The notes under the pieces are model-generated. The model had not been told where the DNA came from and ran no database searches. It worked only from the letters and a program-made list of their open reading frames with translations. A program made the position numbers and the translations under genes. From contig NZ_QFDQ01000119.1 in assembly GCF_003270085.1 (NCBI RefSeq), forward strand, positions 1 through 44,003: DNA of 44,003 nucleotides. The letters are read 5' to 3'. The stretch is from Streptomyces triticisoli. Lineage in GTDB: Bacteria > Actinomycetota > Actinomycetes > Streptomycetales > Streptomycetaceae. Positions 24,971 to 33,964 of the stretch are shown here, in pieces. How positions within the stretch are numbered: position 1 is the stretch's first letter; each line of letters opens with the position of its first letter.

Positions 24971-26240
24971 GCGTGTCCGGTCCGATCGCCCACACCTGGT
25001 GGAGATCGGGCCGGGCGGCGGCTCCTCAGTCGCGTTCTTGGCCTCCCAACTGGCCGCCGGTGAAGACCGGGCTCGGGACGTCCGCCTCACGTTGGTAGAG
25101 GTTCCAGGGGTGGTGTCGACATCGCTGGAGCAGGCGATGGACGACTTCAGCCGGGTTGGCCGGTGTGAGCTCGTCACCGGTTTCGCCCAGGACATCGCGA
25201 ACATTCTCAACGGACCGGTGGATGTGGTCAGCGCCTCGGCGCTGTTGCACGAGGTGTACTCGTACGGGGGTGGCTACAACGGACTTCATTCGATGATCCG
25301 CACCATTCCCACGGTGTTACGCCCGGGCGGGATGTTCGCCTACCGGGACGTGTACGCGGTGAAGGCGCCGTCACTGCACGATCGTTGCTTGCAGACGTAC
25401 ACCAGCCGCTCATGGTTGCGGTTCCTGCGGATGTTCGTCCCGCAGTATCTCGGCGAGGGCACGCACCCGTACCACAGTGCCTCCGACCTGGTCGTGTTCC
25501 GGCAGGATTCGCGGATCGTGCCGGTGGAGCGGTTGTGCGAGCGGACGGGTGTGGTCGCTTCGGCGCCAGTGGGGGTATTCCGGGAGGTGCAGCGCCACTA
25601 CATAACGTTGCGGGATCACGTGTGGCGGTCGGGTGTGCTCGGATTCACGCCGTTCCTCGAGGGCCCGTTGGCCGGGGATTGGATCGACGCGAGGTACGGG
25701 CACAAGCGGGTCCACTTCTTCCTGACGGACACCGATTGGTTGCCGGCCTCGCAGAAAGGGATGCTGCTCGCGCTGAGCGAGCAGTACATGGACCACTGGA
25801 CCGTGGACGGGGATGTCTTCGACGAATGCACAGACATCGCGTTGAACGCGTTCCTCGAGCTGGCGGAGCGCGATGACGGCGTGTGCGGCGAAGTCTGGCG
25901 GAGTTGGGTTACGCGAGAAGGGCGTGAGACCTACGCGTATCTCACGCTGGACGCGTTGCTGGCGGCGTTCGCGGTCAACTCGACGGAGGCGGCGTTGGAA
26001 GAGCGCACGGTACTGGTGCCGGTCCGGGTGGACGACGTCATTCGCCGGGACCGGGCGTACTACCAGCGCTATCTACGGCGCGCGATCCCGAACCCGCTCA
26101 GGGACGCCAAGCAGCTGGTGCTCTTCACGAACGTCTCCGTCGACGACTCCGACTCGTTGAGCCAGGGGATGCAGTGCCTGCAGCAGTGGTGCAGCAAGTC
26201 GAGCCTGGCGCGGGTGTATTCGGCGATCAACGGAGGATGA
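24852..26240 (+). CDS. SAM-dependent methyltransferase-like protein, 462 residues
   Basis: A class I methyltransferase fold is indicated by motif I HLVEIGPGGGSS at residues ~48-59, an acidic end of the next strand (LTLVEVPG), VDVVSASALLHEV as motif IV region, and TVLRPGGMFAYRDVY as a typical post-motif strand. The last ~200 residues (WLPASQKGMLLALSEQYMDH onward) are family-specific and unknown to me. The GTG at 24852 was kept because of coupling to the 59-residue ORF; ATG 24861 is also possible. The next gene, a CYTH protein, starts two bases after the stop. The substrate is unknown. Part of this gene is duplicated as debris at 28866-29041. Confidence 0.7.
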   Translation: MQDMAGATFSTSLKTAAGYIDVAANAHGEEKGHLALRALERVRSDRPHLVEIGPGGGSSVAFLASQLAAGEDRARDVRLTLVEVPGVVSTSLEQAMDDFSRVGRCELVTGFAQDIANILNGPVDVVSASALLHEVYSYGGGYNGLHSMIRTIPTVLRPGGMFAYRDVYAVKAPSLHDRCLQTYTSRSWLRFLRMFVPQYLGEGTHPYHSASDLVVFRQDSRIVPVERLCERTGVVASAPVGVFREVQRHYITLRDHVWRSGVLGFTPFLEGPLAGDWIDARYGHKRVHFFLTDTDWLPASQKGMLLALSEQYMDHWTVDGDVFDECTDIALNAFLELAERDDGVCGEVWRSWVTREGRETYAYLTLDALLAAFAVNSTEAALEERTVLVPVRVDDVIRRDRAYYQRYLRRAIPNPLRDAKQLVLFTNVSVDDSDSLSQGMQCLQQWCSKSSLARVYSAINGG

Positions 26241-26241
26241 G

Positions 26242-26838
26242 ATGGACGGCAAAGTGATCGAGGTGGAGCGGAAGCGGCGACTGCCCGGTACCGGGGGGCG
26301 TCTGACCGAGCTGCTGATGAAGCTGGGCTGGCAGGCCGCGGAGACGGTGACTGAGGTCGACACGTACTACAGCCGCCCGGACGTGGACTTCATGGAGACC
26401 GTGGAGTGCCTTCGGGTCCGGCGCCGCGGGGACTTCGCGGAGGTCACGTACAAGCCGCCGTCGACGTCGGCCACGCACCGCGCGGACGACGTGATCTCGA
26501 AACCGGAGACGAACCTGCTGCTCGCCGACGCCGGACAGGCCGCGATGGCAGACCAACTGTTGGAGGCGGTCGGCATGCGCCTGCTGGTGCGTGTCGAGAA
26601 GCACCGCACGTCCTTCAGGCACCAGGACGAGTCGGAGGTGACGGTGAGCATCGACACCGTGGCCGACCTCGGCGTGTTCGTGGAGACCGAGGTGCTGAGC
26701 GCGGACCCGGTTGCCGCGGCGGCGGTCGTGGAGCGGGTCGAGAAGGAACTGGGTATCACGGACTGCCCGACAGTGGATCTGCCGTATCGCGATCTCGCGA
26801 TGAGTGTCATGGCCCCGTTGATGCCGGAGGGTTGCTGA
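26242..26838 (+). CDS. CYTH-domain protein (class IV adenylate cyclase / triphosphatase family)
   Basis: The 198-residue product carries the CYTH signature ExExK at Glu7-Val-Glu9-Arg-Lys11, followed by the expected alternating charged strands (VECLRVRRRGDFAEVTYK; LVRVEKHRTSF; VSIDTVADLGVFVETE). CYTH tunnel enzymes bind triphosphates with Mg2+ or Mn2+ and act as inorganic or thiamine triphosphatases or as CyaB-type adenylate cyclases. GGAGG lies just before the ATG, and the gene is two bases from the methyltransferase stop, so they form an operon. Sequence alone does not separate cyclase from triphosphatase. Confidence 0.85.
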   Translation: MDGKVIEVERKRRLPGTGGRLTELLMKLGWQAAETVTEVDTYYSRPDVDFMETVECLRVRRRGDFAEVTYKPPSTSATHRADDVISKPETNLLLADAGQAAMADQLLEAVGMRLLVRVEKHRTSFRHQDESEVTVSIDTVADLGVFVETEVLSADPVAAAAVVERVEKELGITDCPTVDLPYRDLAMSVMAPLMPEGC

Positions 26839-26995
26839 CGCTCGCTCACGGGCTCGTCCGGGGTGCGTCCTGGACTGGTCATCAGCGGTCGCGGAGGTGG
26901 CACGGGCGGCGGTCGAAGGCGTAGCGGTTCGGCGAGCAAGCCGCCCGTGGGCCGCCCAGGTGCGGCGGTGTGCCTCCCGGATTCCGAGGTTCTTC

Positions 26996-27041
26996 CGCAG
27001 CCCGGCCCGGCCCTGAGCGGCCGGGACCGGGCCGGGCTGCG
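26996..27041. terminator. Bidirectional terminator between CYTH and hydrolase genes
   Basis: A perfect 15-bp G+C-rich stem (CGCAGCCCGGCCCGG with its complement) encloses a 16-base loop. It lies between two convergent genes, 157 bases after the CYTH stop and 15 bases from the stop of the minus-strand hydrolase. The remaining sequence 26839-26995 shows nothing else. Confidence 0.8.
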
Positions 27042-27056
27042 GGTGGTGATGCCGTG

Positions 27057-28628
27057 TCAGCGGCGGGGCATTCGAACGGTGATCGGGGAGCTCTCGCGGT
27101 TGGCGCGGTCCACTGACGTGATCGTGTACGTCGCGCCTTCCGGGGCCGTCGGAACGGTCCACTGGGTGTGGCGGGCGCCCGGGAGCACCGCCACGAGGCC
27201 GTCGTCGCCGGCGGTGTGCTGCCGCAGTGCGTACAGCGCGGGGACGTGGTTGCCGCGGGAGCGCACCTCGATCCGGAGCCCGCCGTCGGCCGTCCGGGCG
27301 GCCGACGCGAGCGGGGGCAGTGGCGCGGGCCCACGGGCGAGCCTCGGCAGGACCGGTGGCAGCGCGGGCCGCTGCCAGTGGTCGGCGGTCAGTTGGGTGA
27401 TCGCGCCGATCGGGTCGGCGGTCACGTCCGTGGCGCTGAAGAGGATCTCGCCGTTGATCTCCGGCAGCCCCTTGTCCATCGTCAGGTGCCGGGAGAGCTC
27501 GGCCGGGTCCTGCCAGGCGGCCGGCTGGGCGGGGTTGCCGACCTTGTACACGGCCTGGCCGATCCACAGCTGCACGTCGGTGCCGCGGACCGCCTGCGCC
27601 CACCACGGAGCGAGGACGGCGTAGTCGGCCACCGGGAGACCGATGTTCCAGTACAGCTGCGGGGCGATGTAGTCCACCCAGCCCTTCTGCACCCAGCCCA
27701 GGGTGTCGGCGTTGATCGCGTCGTAGGACTGGGTGCCGTTGGTGGCCGAGCCCCGCGGGTCGCTCGAGGCGTTGCGCCAGATGCCGAAAGGGCTGATGCC
27801 GAACGCCGCCTCGGGCCGGACCTCGCGTACCCGGTCGCGCATCTCCTGCACCAGCAGGTCCACGTTGTGCCGGCGCCAGGCGGCCCGGTCGGTGAAGCCC
27901 GCGCCGTACGCGGCGAAGGCGTCGTCGTCGGGGAAGTCCTGGCCGCTCACCGGGTAGGGGTAGAAGTAGTCGTCGAAGTGGACGCCGTCGATCTCGTAGC
28001 GCTCTACCGCGTCCATGATGGCGTCCTCGACGAAGGCGCGGACGGCTGGGATGCCGGGGTTGTAGTACAGCTGGCCGCCGTAGGAGACGATCCATTCCGG
28101 ATGCAGCCGCGCCGGGTGGCTGGGCACGAGCCTGGTGACGTCGGACTGCTGCGAGACGCGGTACGGATTGAACCACGCGTGCAGGGCCAGTCCGCGCTCG
28201 TGCGCGGCCTCGACCATGAAGTCCAGCGGGTCGTAGCCGGGATCCTGGCCCTGAGTGCCGGTCAGGTACTGCGACCACGGTTCGTGGCGTGACGGCCAGA
28301 AGGCGTCGGCCGTCGGGCGGACCTGCGCGAATATCGCGTTCAGCCCGATCGATCCGGCGTGGTCGAGCAGCGCGATGAACTCCGCCTGCTGTGCGGCGGG
28401 GCTCAGTCCGGTCCGTGAGGGCCAGTCGATGTTGGCGACGGTGGCGATCCACTCGCCACGCAGTTCGCGGTCGCGGTACGCGGTCGCGGTGCCGTCGACG
28501 GTGGCTGCCGCGGCAGTAGGGACGGGCAACCCCGTGGCGGCCAGACCGGCCATCAGTCCTGCGGCTCGCAGCAGCACGCGGCGGGTGGGGCGACGTGCGG
28601 CCGAGCCGTGGTTCGCAGTGTCGGTCAC
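27057..28628 (-). CDS. Secreted GH10-like (DUF187/GHL10) glycoside hydrolase
   Basis: The 523-residue protein begins with a Tat-like signal: twin Arg in RRPTRRVLLRAAG, a hydrophobic stretch and an Ala-rich cleavage area near residue 40. The catalytic part is the GHL10/DUF187 TIM barrel: RGEWIATVANIDWPS, LNAIFAQVRPTADAFW, HAWFNPYRV, YEIDGVHFDDYFYP, then YIAPQLYWN and WIGQAVYKVG. A C-terminal beta-rich region of ~90 residues resembles a fibronectin-like module. Start GTG 28628 was preferred to the longer frame because AGGAG lies six bases upstream and the signal peptide then falls at the N-terminus. Members act on extracellular or cell-wall polysaccharides; the exact substrate is unknown. Confidence 0.88.
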   Translation of the reverse strand: MTDTANHGSAARRPTRRVLLRAAGLMAGLAATGLPVPTAAAATVDGTATAYRDRELRGEWIATVANIDWPSRTGLSPAAQQAEFIALLDHAGSIGLNAIFAQVRPTADAFWPSRHEPWSQYLTGTQGQDPGYDPLDFMVEAAHERGLALHAWFNPYRVSQQSDVTRLVPSHPARLHPEWIVSYGGQLYYNPGIPAVRAFVEDAIMDAVERYEIDGVHFDDYFYPYPVSGQDFPDDDAFAAYGAGFTDRAAWRRHNVDLLVQEMRDRVREVRPEAAFGISPFGIWRNASSDPRGSATNGTQSYDAINADTLGWVQKGWVDYIAPQLYWNIGLPVADYAVLAPWWAQAVRGTDVQLWIGQAVYKVGNPAQPAAWQDPAELSRHLTMDKGLPEINGEILFSATDVTADPIGAITQLTADHWQRPALPPVLPRLARGPAPLPPLASAARTADGGLRIEVRSRGNHVPALYALRQHTAGDDGLVAVLPGARHTQWTVPTAPEGATYTITSVDRANRESSPITVRMPRR

Positions 28629-28865
28629 GCGGACTCCTGGAGAGAGACGGGAGCGGCTTGATCGGCCTACCGTTCCCAGCGCGCCGTGCCTGGTCAACGA
28701 GTGGGGTGAAAATAGTTACCAAATCGCTAGCATTCGATGAAAGAAACTTACATCGACGCGACGTTGGGTTCCGCGTCCTGTCTCGCTGCACGGGTCGGTC
28801 GCCGGCGGGCACCTGCTCGGCTGCCGGGCGTTGAGCGGGCACCGTGCGCATGAGCGGCGCCTGCG

Positions 28866-29041
28866 GACATGCACCAGCCGCTCGTGGCTGCGATTCCGGT
28901 CTCACGCTGGACGCATTGCCGGCGGCGTTCGCGGTCGACTCGACGTCGACTCGACGGAGGCGGCGCATGAAGAGCGCACGGTACTGATGCCGGTCCGGGC
29001 GGGCGACGTCATTCGCCGGGACCGGGCGTATCACCAGCGCT
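28866..29041 (+). pseudogene. Decayed partial copy of the methyltransferase gene at 24852
   Basis: Bases 28866-28900 match 25394-25428 of the methyltransferase (the TSRSWLRF region). Bases 28900-29041 match about 25940-26070 (the SRTLDALLAAFAVNSTEAA-type region up to the RAYYQR segment). About 510 bases between the two blocks are deleted. An 11-base tandem repeat, GTCGACTCGAC twice, sits inside the copy where the parent has it once. Substitutions are scattered. It is therefore debris of a duplicated or recombined second copy, not a gene. Confidence 0.85.
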
Positions 29042-29428
29042 GACGAGGGAAGTGCCTTGAAGAGACGCGGAATTCGATACGTTTCGCGCAGTCGAAGCTG
29101 TTAGGGTCGCCACACCTTGCGCGTAGCCCGGTCCGTGGCGGCGCGCACCGCGATCAGAGAGGGGAGCCCGGCCGTGCGTGACCGCGTCGCTGTCGTCGTT
29201 CCCCCGTCGCGTTCCGAGGTGATCCTGGTGTCTCGGTCCGTCCGGTGCTCGCTGCGCGGCCGGTACCGGATGTCCCTGCCGAGGATCTGACTCAGTACGC
29301 CAGTACCGCTGAGGACGGCCCGACCAACTGCCGAACTGTCGGCCGGGTGGGTCGAGTAGGCACGTCTGTCTCTCCTCGTCCGGGAAATAGCGCTGCCCTT
29401 TTTCCGCATCAGTGAAAGGCCACGGGCT
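29042..29428. other. Long leader region upstream of the EF-G paralogue
   Basis: About 390 bases without a large gene. It includes a possible 38-codon ORF at 29174-29290 and must hold the promoter of the EF-G-like gene. No further repeats or RNA gene could be recognised. Confidence 0.4.
29174..29290 (+). CDS. Possible 38-residue leader peptide ORF
   Basis: The GTG is preceded by GGGGAG with about 8 bases spacing and the frame runs 38 codons to a TGA. The product is Arg- and Val-rich (MRDRVAVVVPPSRSE). It lies 139 bases before the EF-G paralogue, a position suited to translation-sensing control, but no pausing motif or alternative hairpins were established. Confidence 0.25.
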   Translation: MRDRVAVVVPPSRSEVILVSRSVRCSLRGRYRMSLPRI

Positions 29429-31501
29429 GTGCGCAACACCGTCAACCCTCTCGCCGCTCTCCGCAACCTCGGCATCCTCGCCCACGTCGACGCCGGCAAG
29501 ACCACCGTCACCGAGCGGATCCTGTTCGCCACCGGGACCACGCACAAGCGGGGGGACGTGCACCACGGGACGACCGTCACCGACTTCGACCCGCTGGAGC
29601 GGGAGCGGGGCATCACCATCTCCTCGGCGGCCGTGAGCTGTGTCTGGGACGGGCACCGGCTCAACCTGATCGACACTCCGGGGCACGTCGACTTCGTCGA
29701 CGAGGTCGAGCGGTCGCTGCGCGTGCTCGACGGAGCGGTCGCCGTGTTCGACGCCGTAGCGGGTGTGGAGCCGCAGAGCGAGTCGGTGTGGCGGCAGGCC
29801 GACCGGCACGGGGTGCCCCGGATCGCGTTCGTCAACAAGATGGACCGGGTCGGGGCGGATCTCGACGCCGCCGTGGCATCCGTGCGGGAGCGGTTGCACC
29901 CGGTCCCGCTGGTCGTGCAACTGCCCATCGGGGCGGAGAGCGGGTTCCGCGGTGTCGTCGATCTGGTGCGTATGCGTGGCCTGCTCTGGGACGACGGCGG
30001 CGACGGCAGCGACGTCGTTCCGGTGCCCGGCTCCTTGCGCGAGGAGGCCGTACGCCGGCGGCGGGTCCTGGAGGAGGCGGTGGCCGAACGACATCCGGTC
30101 GCACTCGAGGAGTACTGCGAGCTGGAGACGTTGTCCCCGGCCACGCTCGTCACCGCGCTGCGCGATCTGACCCGTACCGGTGACGGTGTCGTCGTGCTGT
30201 GCGGTTCCGCCTACCGCAACCGGGGGATCGAGCCGCTGCTCGACGCCGTCGTGGCCTACCTGCCCTCGCCGCTCGACGTTCCCGCCGTGTACGGCACGCA
30301 GGACGGGCCCGAGGGGCAGGAGCGGACCGCCGATCCGGCGGCTCCCTTCGCCGCGCTCGCCTTCAAGGTGAACGCCACCGCCACCGGGCGGCTGACCTAC
30401 CTCCGTGTGTACTCGGGCTCGATCGAGAAAGGAGACACCGTGTGGAACCCGACCGCGCGGTGCACCGAGCGCATCGGGCGGATCCTGCGCGTGCAGGCCG
30501 ACCGGCAGGTGCCACTCGAACGCGCGCTCGCCGGGGACATCGTCGCCGTGGTCGGGTTGAAGTCAGCCCACGCGGGTTCCACCCTGTGCGATCCCAGGGC
30601 TCCGATCGTCCTCGAACCGCCCGGTGCGGCCGAGCCCGTCGTCTCCGTGGCCGTCGAGGCGCGCACGCGAACGGACGTCGACCGGTTGGCGTCCGCCCTC
30701 GCACGACTGACCGAGGAGGATCCCTCGCTGGTCGTGCGGACCGACGCCGAGACCGGGCAGACGGTGCTGTCGGGCATGGGGGAGTTGCACCTGGAGGTGG
30801 CCGTGGAGAAGCTGCGTCAGGCCCACCGGATCGACGTCAACGAGGGCCAGCCTCGGGTGGCTTTTCGGGAGACGGTGGTGCGCGGGGTGTCCGGCGTGCT
30901 CCACCGGCATGTCAAACAGGACGGCGGGGCAGGGCAGTTCGCCCACGTCGTCCTGGACGTCGAGCCGGTGGCGCCCGGCGACAGCGGGAACGGCTTCGCC
31001 TTCAGGTCGGTCGTCGTCGGTGGCCGCGTGCCGCAGGAGTACGTCCGTGCGGTCGAAGCCGGCTGCCGTGACGCCCTGACCGAAGGGCCGCTCGGCGGTC
31101 ATCCGGTGACCGGGCTGCGCGTCACGCTGACCGACGGGGCGACCCATCCGAAGGACTCCTCCGAGATGGCGTTCCGCACAGCCGGGCGGCTCGGTCTCCG
31201 TGAGGCGCTGCGTGCCTGTGCGATGCGCCTGCTGGAACCGGTCGTCGAGGCGACGGTGACCGTTCCCGAGGACGCCGTGGGCGGTGTTCTCGCCGACCTC
31301 GCCGCACGGCGCGGCCGGGTCTCGGATCATGTCACGCGCGCCGGTACGACGGTGATCACCGCGACCGTTCCGCTGGCCGAGGTCTTCGGTTACGCGACCC
31401 GGCTGCGCAGCCGGACCCGGGGCCGGGGCATCTTCACGACCCGCCCCGCGGGATACGCTCCTGTGCCGAGCCCGGCCCCGGCTCCCAGCCCGGCCGGTTA
31501 G
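29429..31501 (+). CDS. Elongation factor G paralogue (EF-G2-like translational GTPase)
   Basis: The 690-residue protein has the full EF-G layout: G1 AHVDAGKTT near residue 19, G2 RGITI, G3 DTPGH and G4 NKMD, then domain II, domains III-V and a short Pro/Ala-rich tail. It belongs to the second EF-G found in Streptomyces and related actinobacteria, not to the housekeeping fusA of the str operon, and stands alone here. Ribosomal-protection tetracycline-resistance proteins (Otr/Tet(M) type) are related in architecture, so a ribosome-protection or stress role is possible. The GTG start has GAAAGG about 10 bases upstream. A strong terminator follows after seven bases. Confidence 0.9.
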   Translation: MRNTVNPLAALRNLGILAHVDAGKTTVTERILFATGTTHKRGDVHHGTTVTDFDPLERERGITISSAAVSCVWDGHRLNLIDTPGHVDFVDEVERSLRVLDGAVAVFDAVAGVEPQSESVWRQADRHGVPRIAFVNKMDRVGADLDAAVASVRERLHPVPLVVQLPIGAESGFRGVVDLVRMRGLLWDDGGDGSDVVPVPGSLREEAVRRRRVLEEAVAERHPVALEEYCELETLSPATLVTALRDLTRTGDGVVVLCGSAYRNRGIEPLLDAVVAYLPSPLDVPAVYGTQDGPEGQERTADPAAPFAALAFKVNATATGRLTYLRVYSGSIEKGDTVWNPTARCTERIGRILRVQADRQVPLERALAGDIVAVVGLKSAHAGSTLCDPRAPIVLEPPGAAEPVVSVAVEARTRTDVDRLASALARLTEEDPSLVVRTDAETGQTVLSGMGELHLEVAVEKLRQAHRIDVNEGQPRVAFRETVVRGVSGVLHRHVKQDGGAGQFAHVVLDVEPVAPGDSGNGFAFRSVVVGGRVPQEYVRAVEAGCRDALTEGPLGGHPVTGLRVTLTDGATHPKDSSEMAFRTAGRLGLREALRACAMRLLEPVVEATVTVPEDAVGGVLADLAARRGRVSDHVTRAGTTVITATVPLAEVFGYATRLRSRTRGRGIFTTRPAGYAPVPSPAPAPSPAG

Positions 31502-31508
31502 CCGTACG

Positions 31509-31542
31509 CCGGTCCCTCCCGCGCCACTTCGGGAGGGACCGG
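31509..31542 (+). terminator. Terminator after the EF-G paralogue
   Basis: A 13-bp perfect stem (CCGGTCCCTCCCG and its complement) with an 8-base loop starts seven bases after the EF-G stop codon. Confidence 0.88.
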
Positions 31543-31575
31543 TCCTGACCGTTGATCGCCGGCAGTCCTGGGCAC

Positions 31576-31609
31576 GAACGCTCTCACGACACCGGTCGCG
31601 GGAGCGTTC
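31576..31609. terminator. Second hairpin, probable terminator of the minus-strand small gene
   Basis: GAACGCTC and GAGCGTTC pair around an inner CGAC-ACCG-GTCG hairpin. It lies ~50 bases beyond the stop of the leftward 94-residue gene and opposite the EF-G terminator, so it probably ends that transcript. Confidence 0.55.
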
Positions 31610-31660
31610 TGTGCGTTGCGCCCGCTTCTTCCGCCGGAGGTGGTGCTGGTTCCGTCTCTG

Positions 31661-31945
31661 TCAGACGGCCTGTGCCTTCTGCCGTTCACGGAGTTCGTGG
31701 ACGTTGGCGGCGGTGATGGTGCCGTCCTGCTGTTCGTAGTGGGAGAGGGCGAGGCCGAGGCCGAAGAAGGTGGGTGCCCATTCGCCGACGAAGATGCCCC
31801 AGCGGTCGGCGCGGTCGAGACCGGCGCCGGGCTCCATCTTCAGGCTGCCCGCCCAGGCAGCCACGCTGAATCCGATGGAGACGATGCCGGCGAGGTAGGC
31901 GTGCTCGCTACGGATGCCCATTTCGTGCATTTTCTTGATGATCAT
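31661..31945 (-). CDS. Small conserved-type membrane protein, 94 residues
   Basis: The product has a basic N-terminus, then two hydrophobic segments (AGIVSIGFSVAAWAG at ~19-33, and WAPTFFGLGLALSHYE at ~56-71), with a polar C-terminal tail. It probably sits in the cytoplasmic membrane with two helices. GGAG lies about 10 bases before the ATG. I recall similar small proteins of unknown function in Streptomyces chromosomes, but no function is known to me. It is a single gene, convergent with the EF-G paralogue. Confidence 0.7.
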   Translation of the reverse strand: MIIKKMHEMGIRSEHAYLAGIVSIGFSVAAWAGSLKMEPGAGLDRADRWGIFVGEWAPTFFGLGLALSHYEQQDGTITAANVHELRERQKAQAV

Positions 31946-32125
31946 TCGATGGGTCTCCGTTCCGTGAGGGAGGTCAAGGGAACGAGTCCCCCGGCGGGGT
32001 GACCTTATTCATACCTTTTGCGAGTTATGTGCGACTCGGTCGTCGGCACCCAACCGGTGTGATCCCCCCTTGCAGCAACTCACGACGGGCTCCCTCGGCC
32101 CGTGCTTCCTGCCACTTGCTGCTGG

Positions 32126-32311
32126 GGTACGGCCTGGCGGTCCAGTTACCTGGCCGCGTGCGCCGCGGCCCGCAAGGGCGCCCCGCCGACGGGCTGCTTC
32201 GCCTGGTTGCTGCTGGACAACTTCGACCGGGCGTACGGCGGAGGGCAGTGGGAGCCGGTACGCGGAGATCGTGCGCGCGCACCGGGGCGGGAGGCTGTCT
32301 GAGGCACCCGT
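32126..32311 (+). pseudogene. C-terminal debris of a GH1 beta-glucosidase gene
   Basis: One frame from ~32141 reads SSYLAACAAARKGAPPTGCF then AWLLLDNFDRAYGG, closely resembling the final strand-helix region of GH1 beta-glucosidases (usual form: FAWSLLDNFEWAYGY). After a frame change, RYAEIVRAHRGG follows, matching the closing WYAEVVR segment of the same family. The rest of the enzyme, including the catalytic residues, is missing, and the intervening segment is deleted. The remaining sequence 31946-32426 holds no intact gene. Confidence 0.7.
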
Positions 32312-32426
32312 CCCGACTGTTTCGCTCGATCGGGTGATGTTGGGCGTGGTGGGCACGGGCGGTGGGGGCGGCTCGTTCGACGGGTGACGGGATCTTCCGG
32401 CACAACGACATCGAAGGAGACGCGAC

Positions 32427-32966
32427 ATGGGGCTGTACTTCCGGCGCAACGAGGACGGCACGACCACCGGTCGGAACGAGGAGTCGGGATTCACCGTGAC
32501 CCTCGCCGACGAGGAAGAGGTCAAGCGGCTGCTGCATGAGGACGCCGGTTGGGAGTACACGCCCCCACCGCCTCCCGTTCCGCCGGGGTATCACCGGTTC
32601 TCCCTGGTGGACGACGCGTTCGACGCCGGCGGGTTCGGGGACGAGCGGTACGCGGGTCTGCGGGAGCGTCCGCCCGCGGGATGCTTTCCGGCTGACTGGG
32701 GGCGCTTCGCTCTTGAATGCGAGCGCCCCGGAAAGTCGCTTCTGGACGCCGTCACCGGCACCGTCGCCGAGATCCGCCGTGAGCACGGGCTGGTGATGAA
32801 CAGCCTCGGCATCGAGAAACCCCAGGAGTGGCTCGGCGCCGACAAGAACGGCTACGCGGCGCAGATCGTGGCGCACCTGCTGCTGATGGCCGCTCACCGT
32901 GCCTCGCTGCTGGGGTACGGGCGCAAGGATCTGGTCCGGCTGCTCGACGCGGCGGGCGTCGAGTAG
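32427..32966 (+). CDS. Hypothetical protein, 179 residues
   Basis: I do not recognise a functional family. The N-terminal ~45 residues are polar (MGLYFRRNEDGTTTGRNEES), followed by a proline run (PPPPPVPPGYH). A helical C-terminal half contains GYAAQIVAHLLLMAAHRASL, which is amphipathic rather than clearly membrane spanning. AAGGAG precedes the ATG by 9 bases, and codon use is normal for the genome, so it is likely a real gene. It stands alone between the GH1 debris and the convergent phosphatidyltransferase gene. Confidence 0.7.
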   Translation: MGLYFRRNEDGTTTGRNEESGFTVTLADEEEVKRLLHEDAGWEYTPPPPPVPPGYHRFSLVDDAFDAGGFGDERYAGLRERPPAGCFPADWGRFALECERPGKSLLDAVTGTVAEIRREHGLVMNSLGIEKPQEWLGADKNGYAAQIVAHLLLMAAHRASLLGYGRKDLVRLLDAAGVE

Positions 32967-33056
32967 CCGATCGGCCCTCCTGGGCGGCAGTTCCGCAGCT
33001 CCCGCAGGACCGGGATCACATCCACCGGGATCCTGGCTCCCCAAGGGCGGGTGACG

Positions 33057-33854
33057 TCACGCGGCGCGCGCGGTCTCCAGTACGTCCTCGACCGGGGCGG
33101 CGGCCTGAAGCACCCTGCCGATCCCGGCGGTGCCGACCCGCACCCGAGAGGTCCGCCACAGCCACAGCACATCCCGTCCGAACGACCACACCAGCAGGCC
33201 CAACGCCAGCAGTACCACACCGAAGTTGGCCACCAGGGGCAGCAGGCCGGAGCCGGCCACCAGCAGACAGACGCCCTGGAGCGCGGCGACCGTCTTGCGC
33301 CCGGTGCTCGGCGGCAGCGGCGCGTTCAGCCAGGGCAGTACGCGGGCGGCGGCGACGAAGACGTACCGCATGCCGCCGATCAGCAGCACCCACGGGCCGA
33401 GACTCATCGAGACGTACACACTGAGCACCAGGATCAGGAACGCGTCGACCTCCATGTCGAAGCGGGCGCCGAGCGCGGTGGAGGTGCCCGTGCGGCGGGC
33501 CACCTTGCCGTCGACGCCGTCCAGGATCAGCGCCACCGCCGTCAGACCCACCAGCAGCGACACCGGAGGTGCGCTTTCGAAGGAGTCCGCGACCAGCGCC
33601 GTCACACCGCCGACGAGAGTGGCCCGGCCCAGGGTGACCCGGTTCGCCGCGCCGAAGGAGCGCAGCCGCGACCGGTGCAGTGCCCGGGAGAGCACCGCCC
33701 AGGTTGCGATGGCGAAGACCAGGCCGGTCACCCAGCCCACCGGCCCCATGCCGATCGCCGTGCCGAGCAAGGCCAGCAACAGGACCTGTACGCCCGCTCC
33801 CACCGCGGTCTCCTGCTGGACCAGCCTCGCGTCGTAATGGTTGTTCAGGGCCAC
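33057..33854 (-). CDS. CDP-alcohol phosphatidyltransferase family membrane enzyme
   Basis: The 265-residue protein has about six hydrophobic helices and the complete family signature DGx2ARx8Gx3Dx3D (D-G-K-V-A-R, then G-A-R-F-D and E-V-D). This binds the CDP moiety and metal and supplies the catalytic Asp. The enzyme should transfer a phospho-alcohol group from a CDP-linked donor to a membrane or soluble alcohol; the substrate is not predictable from sequence. It is divergent from the dehydrogenase gene at 33965 with a 110-base shared promoter region, and so may belong to the same pathway. Confidence 0.88.
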   Translation of the reverse strand: MALNNHYDARLVQQETAVGAGVQVLLLALLGTAIGMGPVGWVTGLVFAIATWAVLSRALHRSRLRSFGAANRVTLGRATLVGGVTALVADSFESAPPVSLLVGLTAVALILDGVDGKVARRTGTSTALGARFDMEVDAFLILVLSVYVSMSLGPWVLLIGGMRYVFVAAARVLPWLNAPLPPSTGRKTVAALQGVCLLVAGSGLLPLVANFGVVLLALGLLVWSFGRDVLWLWRTSRVRVGTAGIGRVLQAAAPVEDVLETARAA

Positions 33855-33964
33855 CGCACACCCTCCGGCCGAGTGACAGAGTCGATCAACGCCGCGTACG
33901 TTGTGCGCGGCCTGTGCACACCTCGGTACGTGAGCAACTTCCCGATCGTTCAGGAGGACGCCCG

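Noticed and set aside
26227..29034. 935-codon minus-strand frame covering methyltransferase, CYTH and hydrolase genes
   Set aside because: It overlaps three well-supported genes on both strands and is Arg/Pro-rich as expected of a shadow frame.
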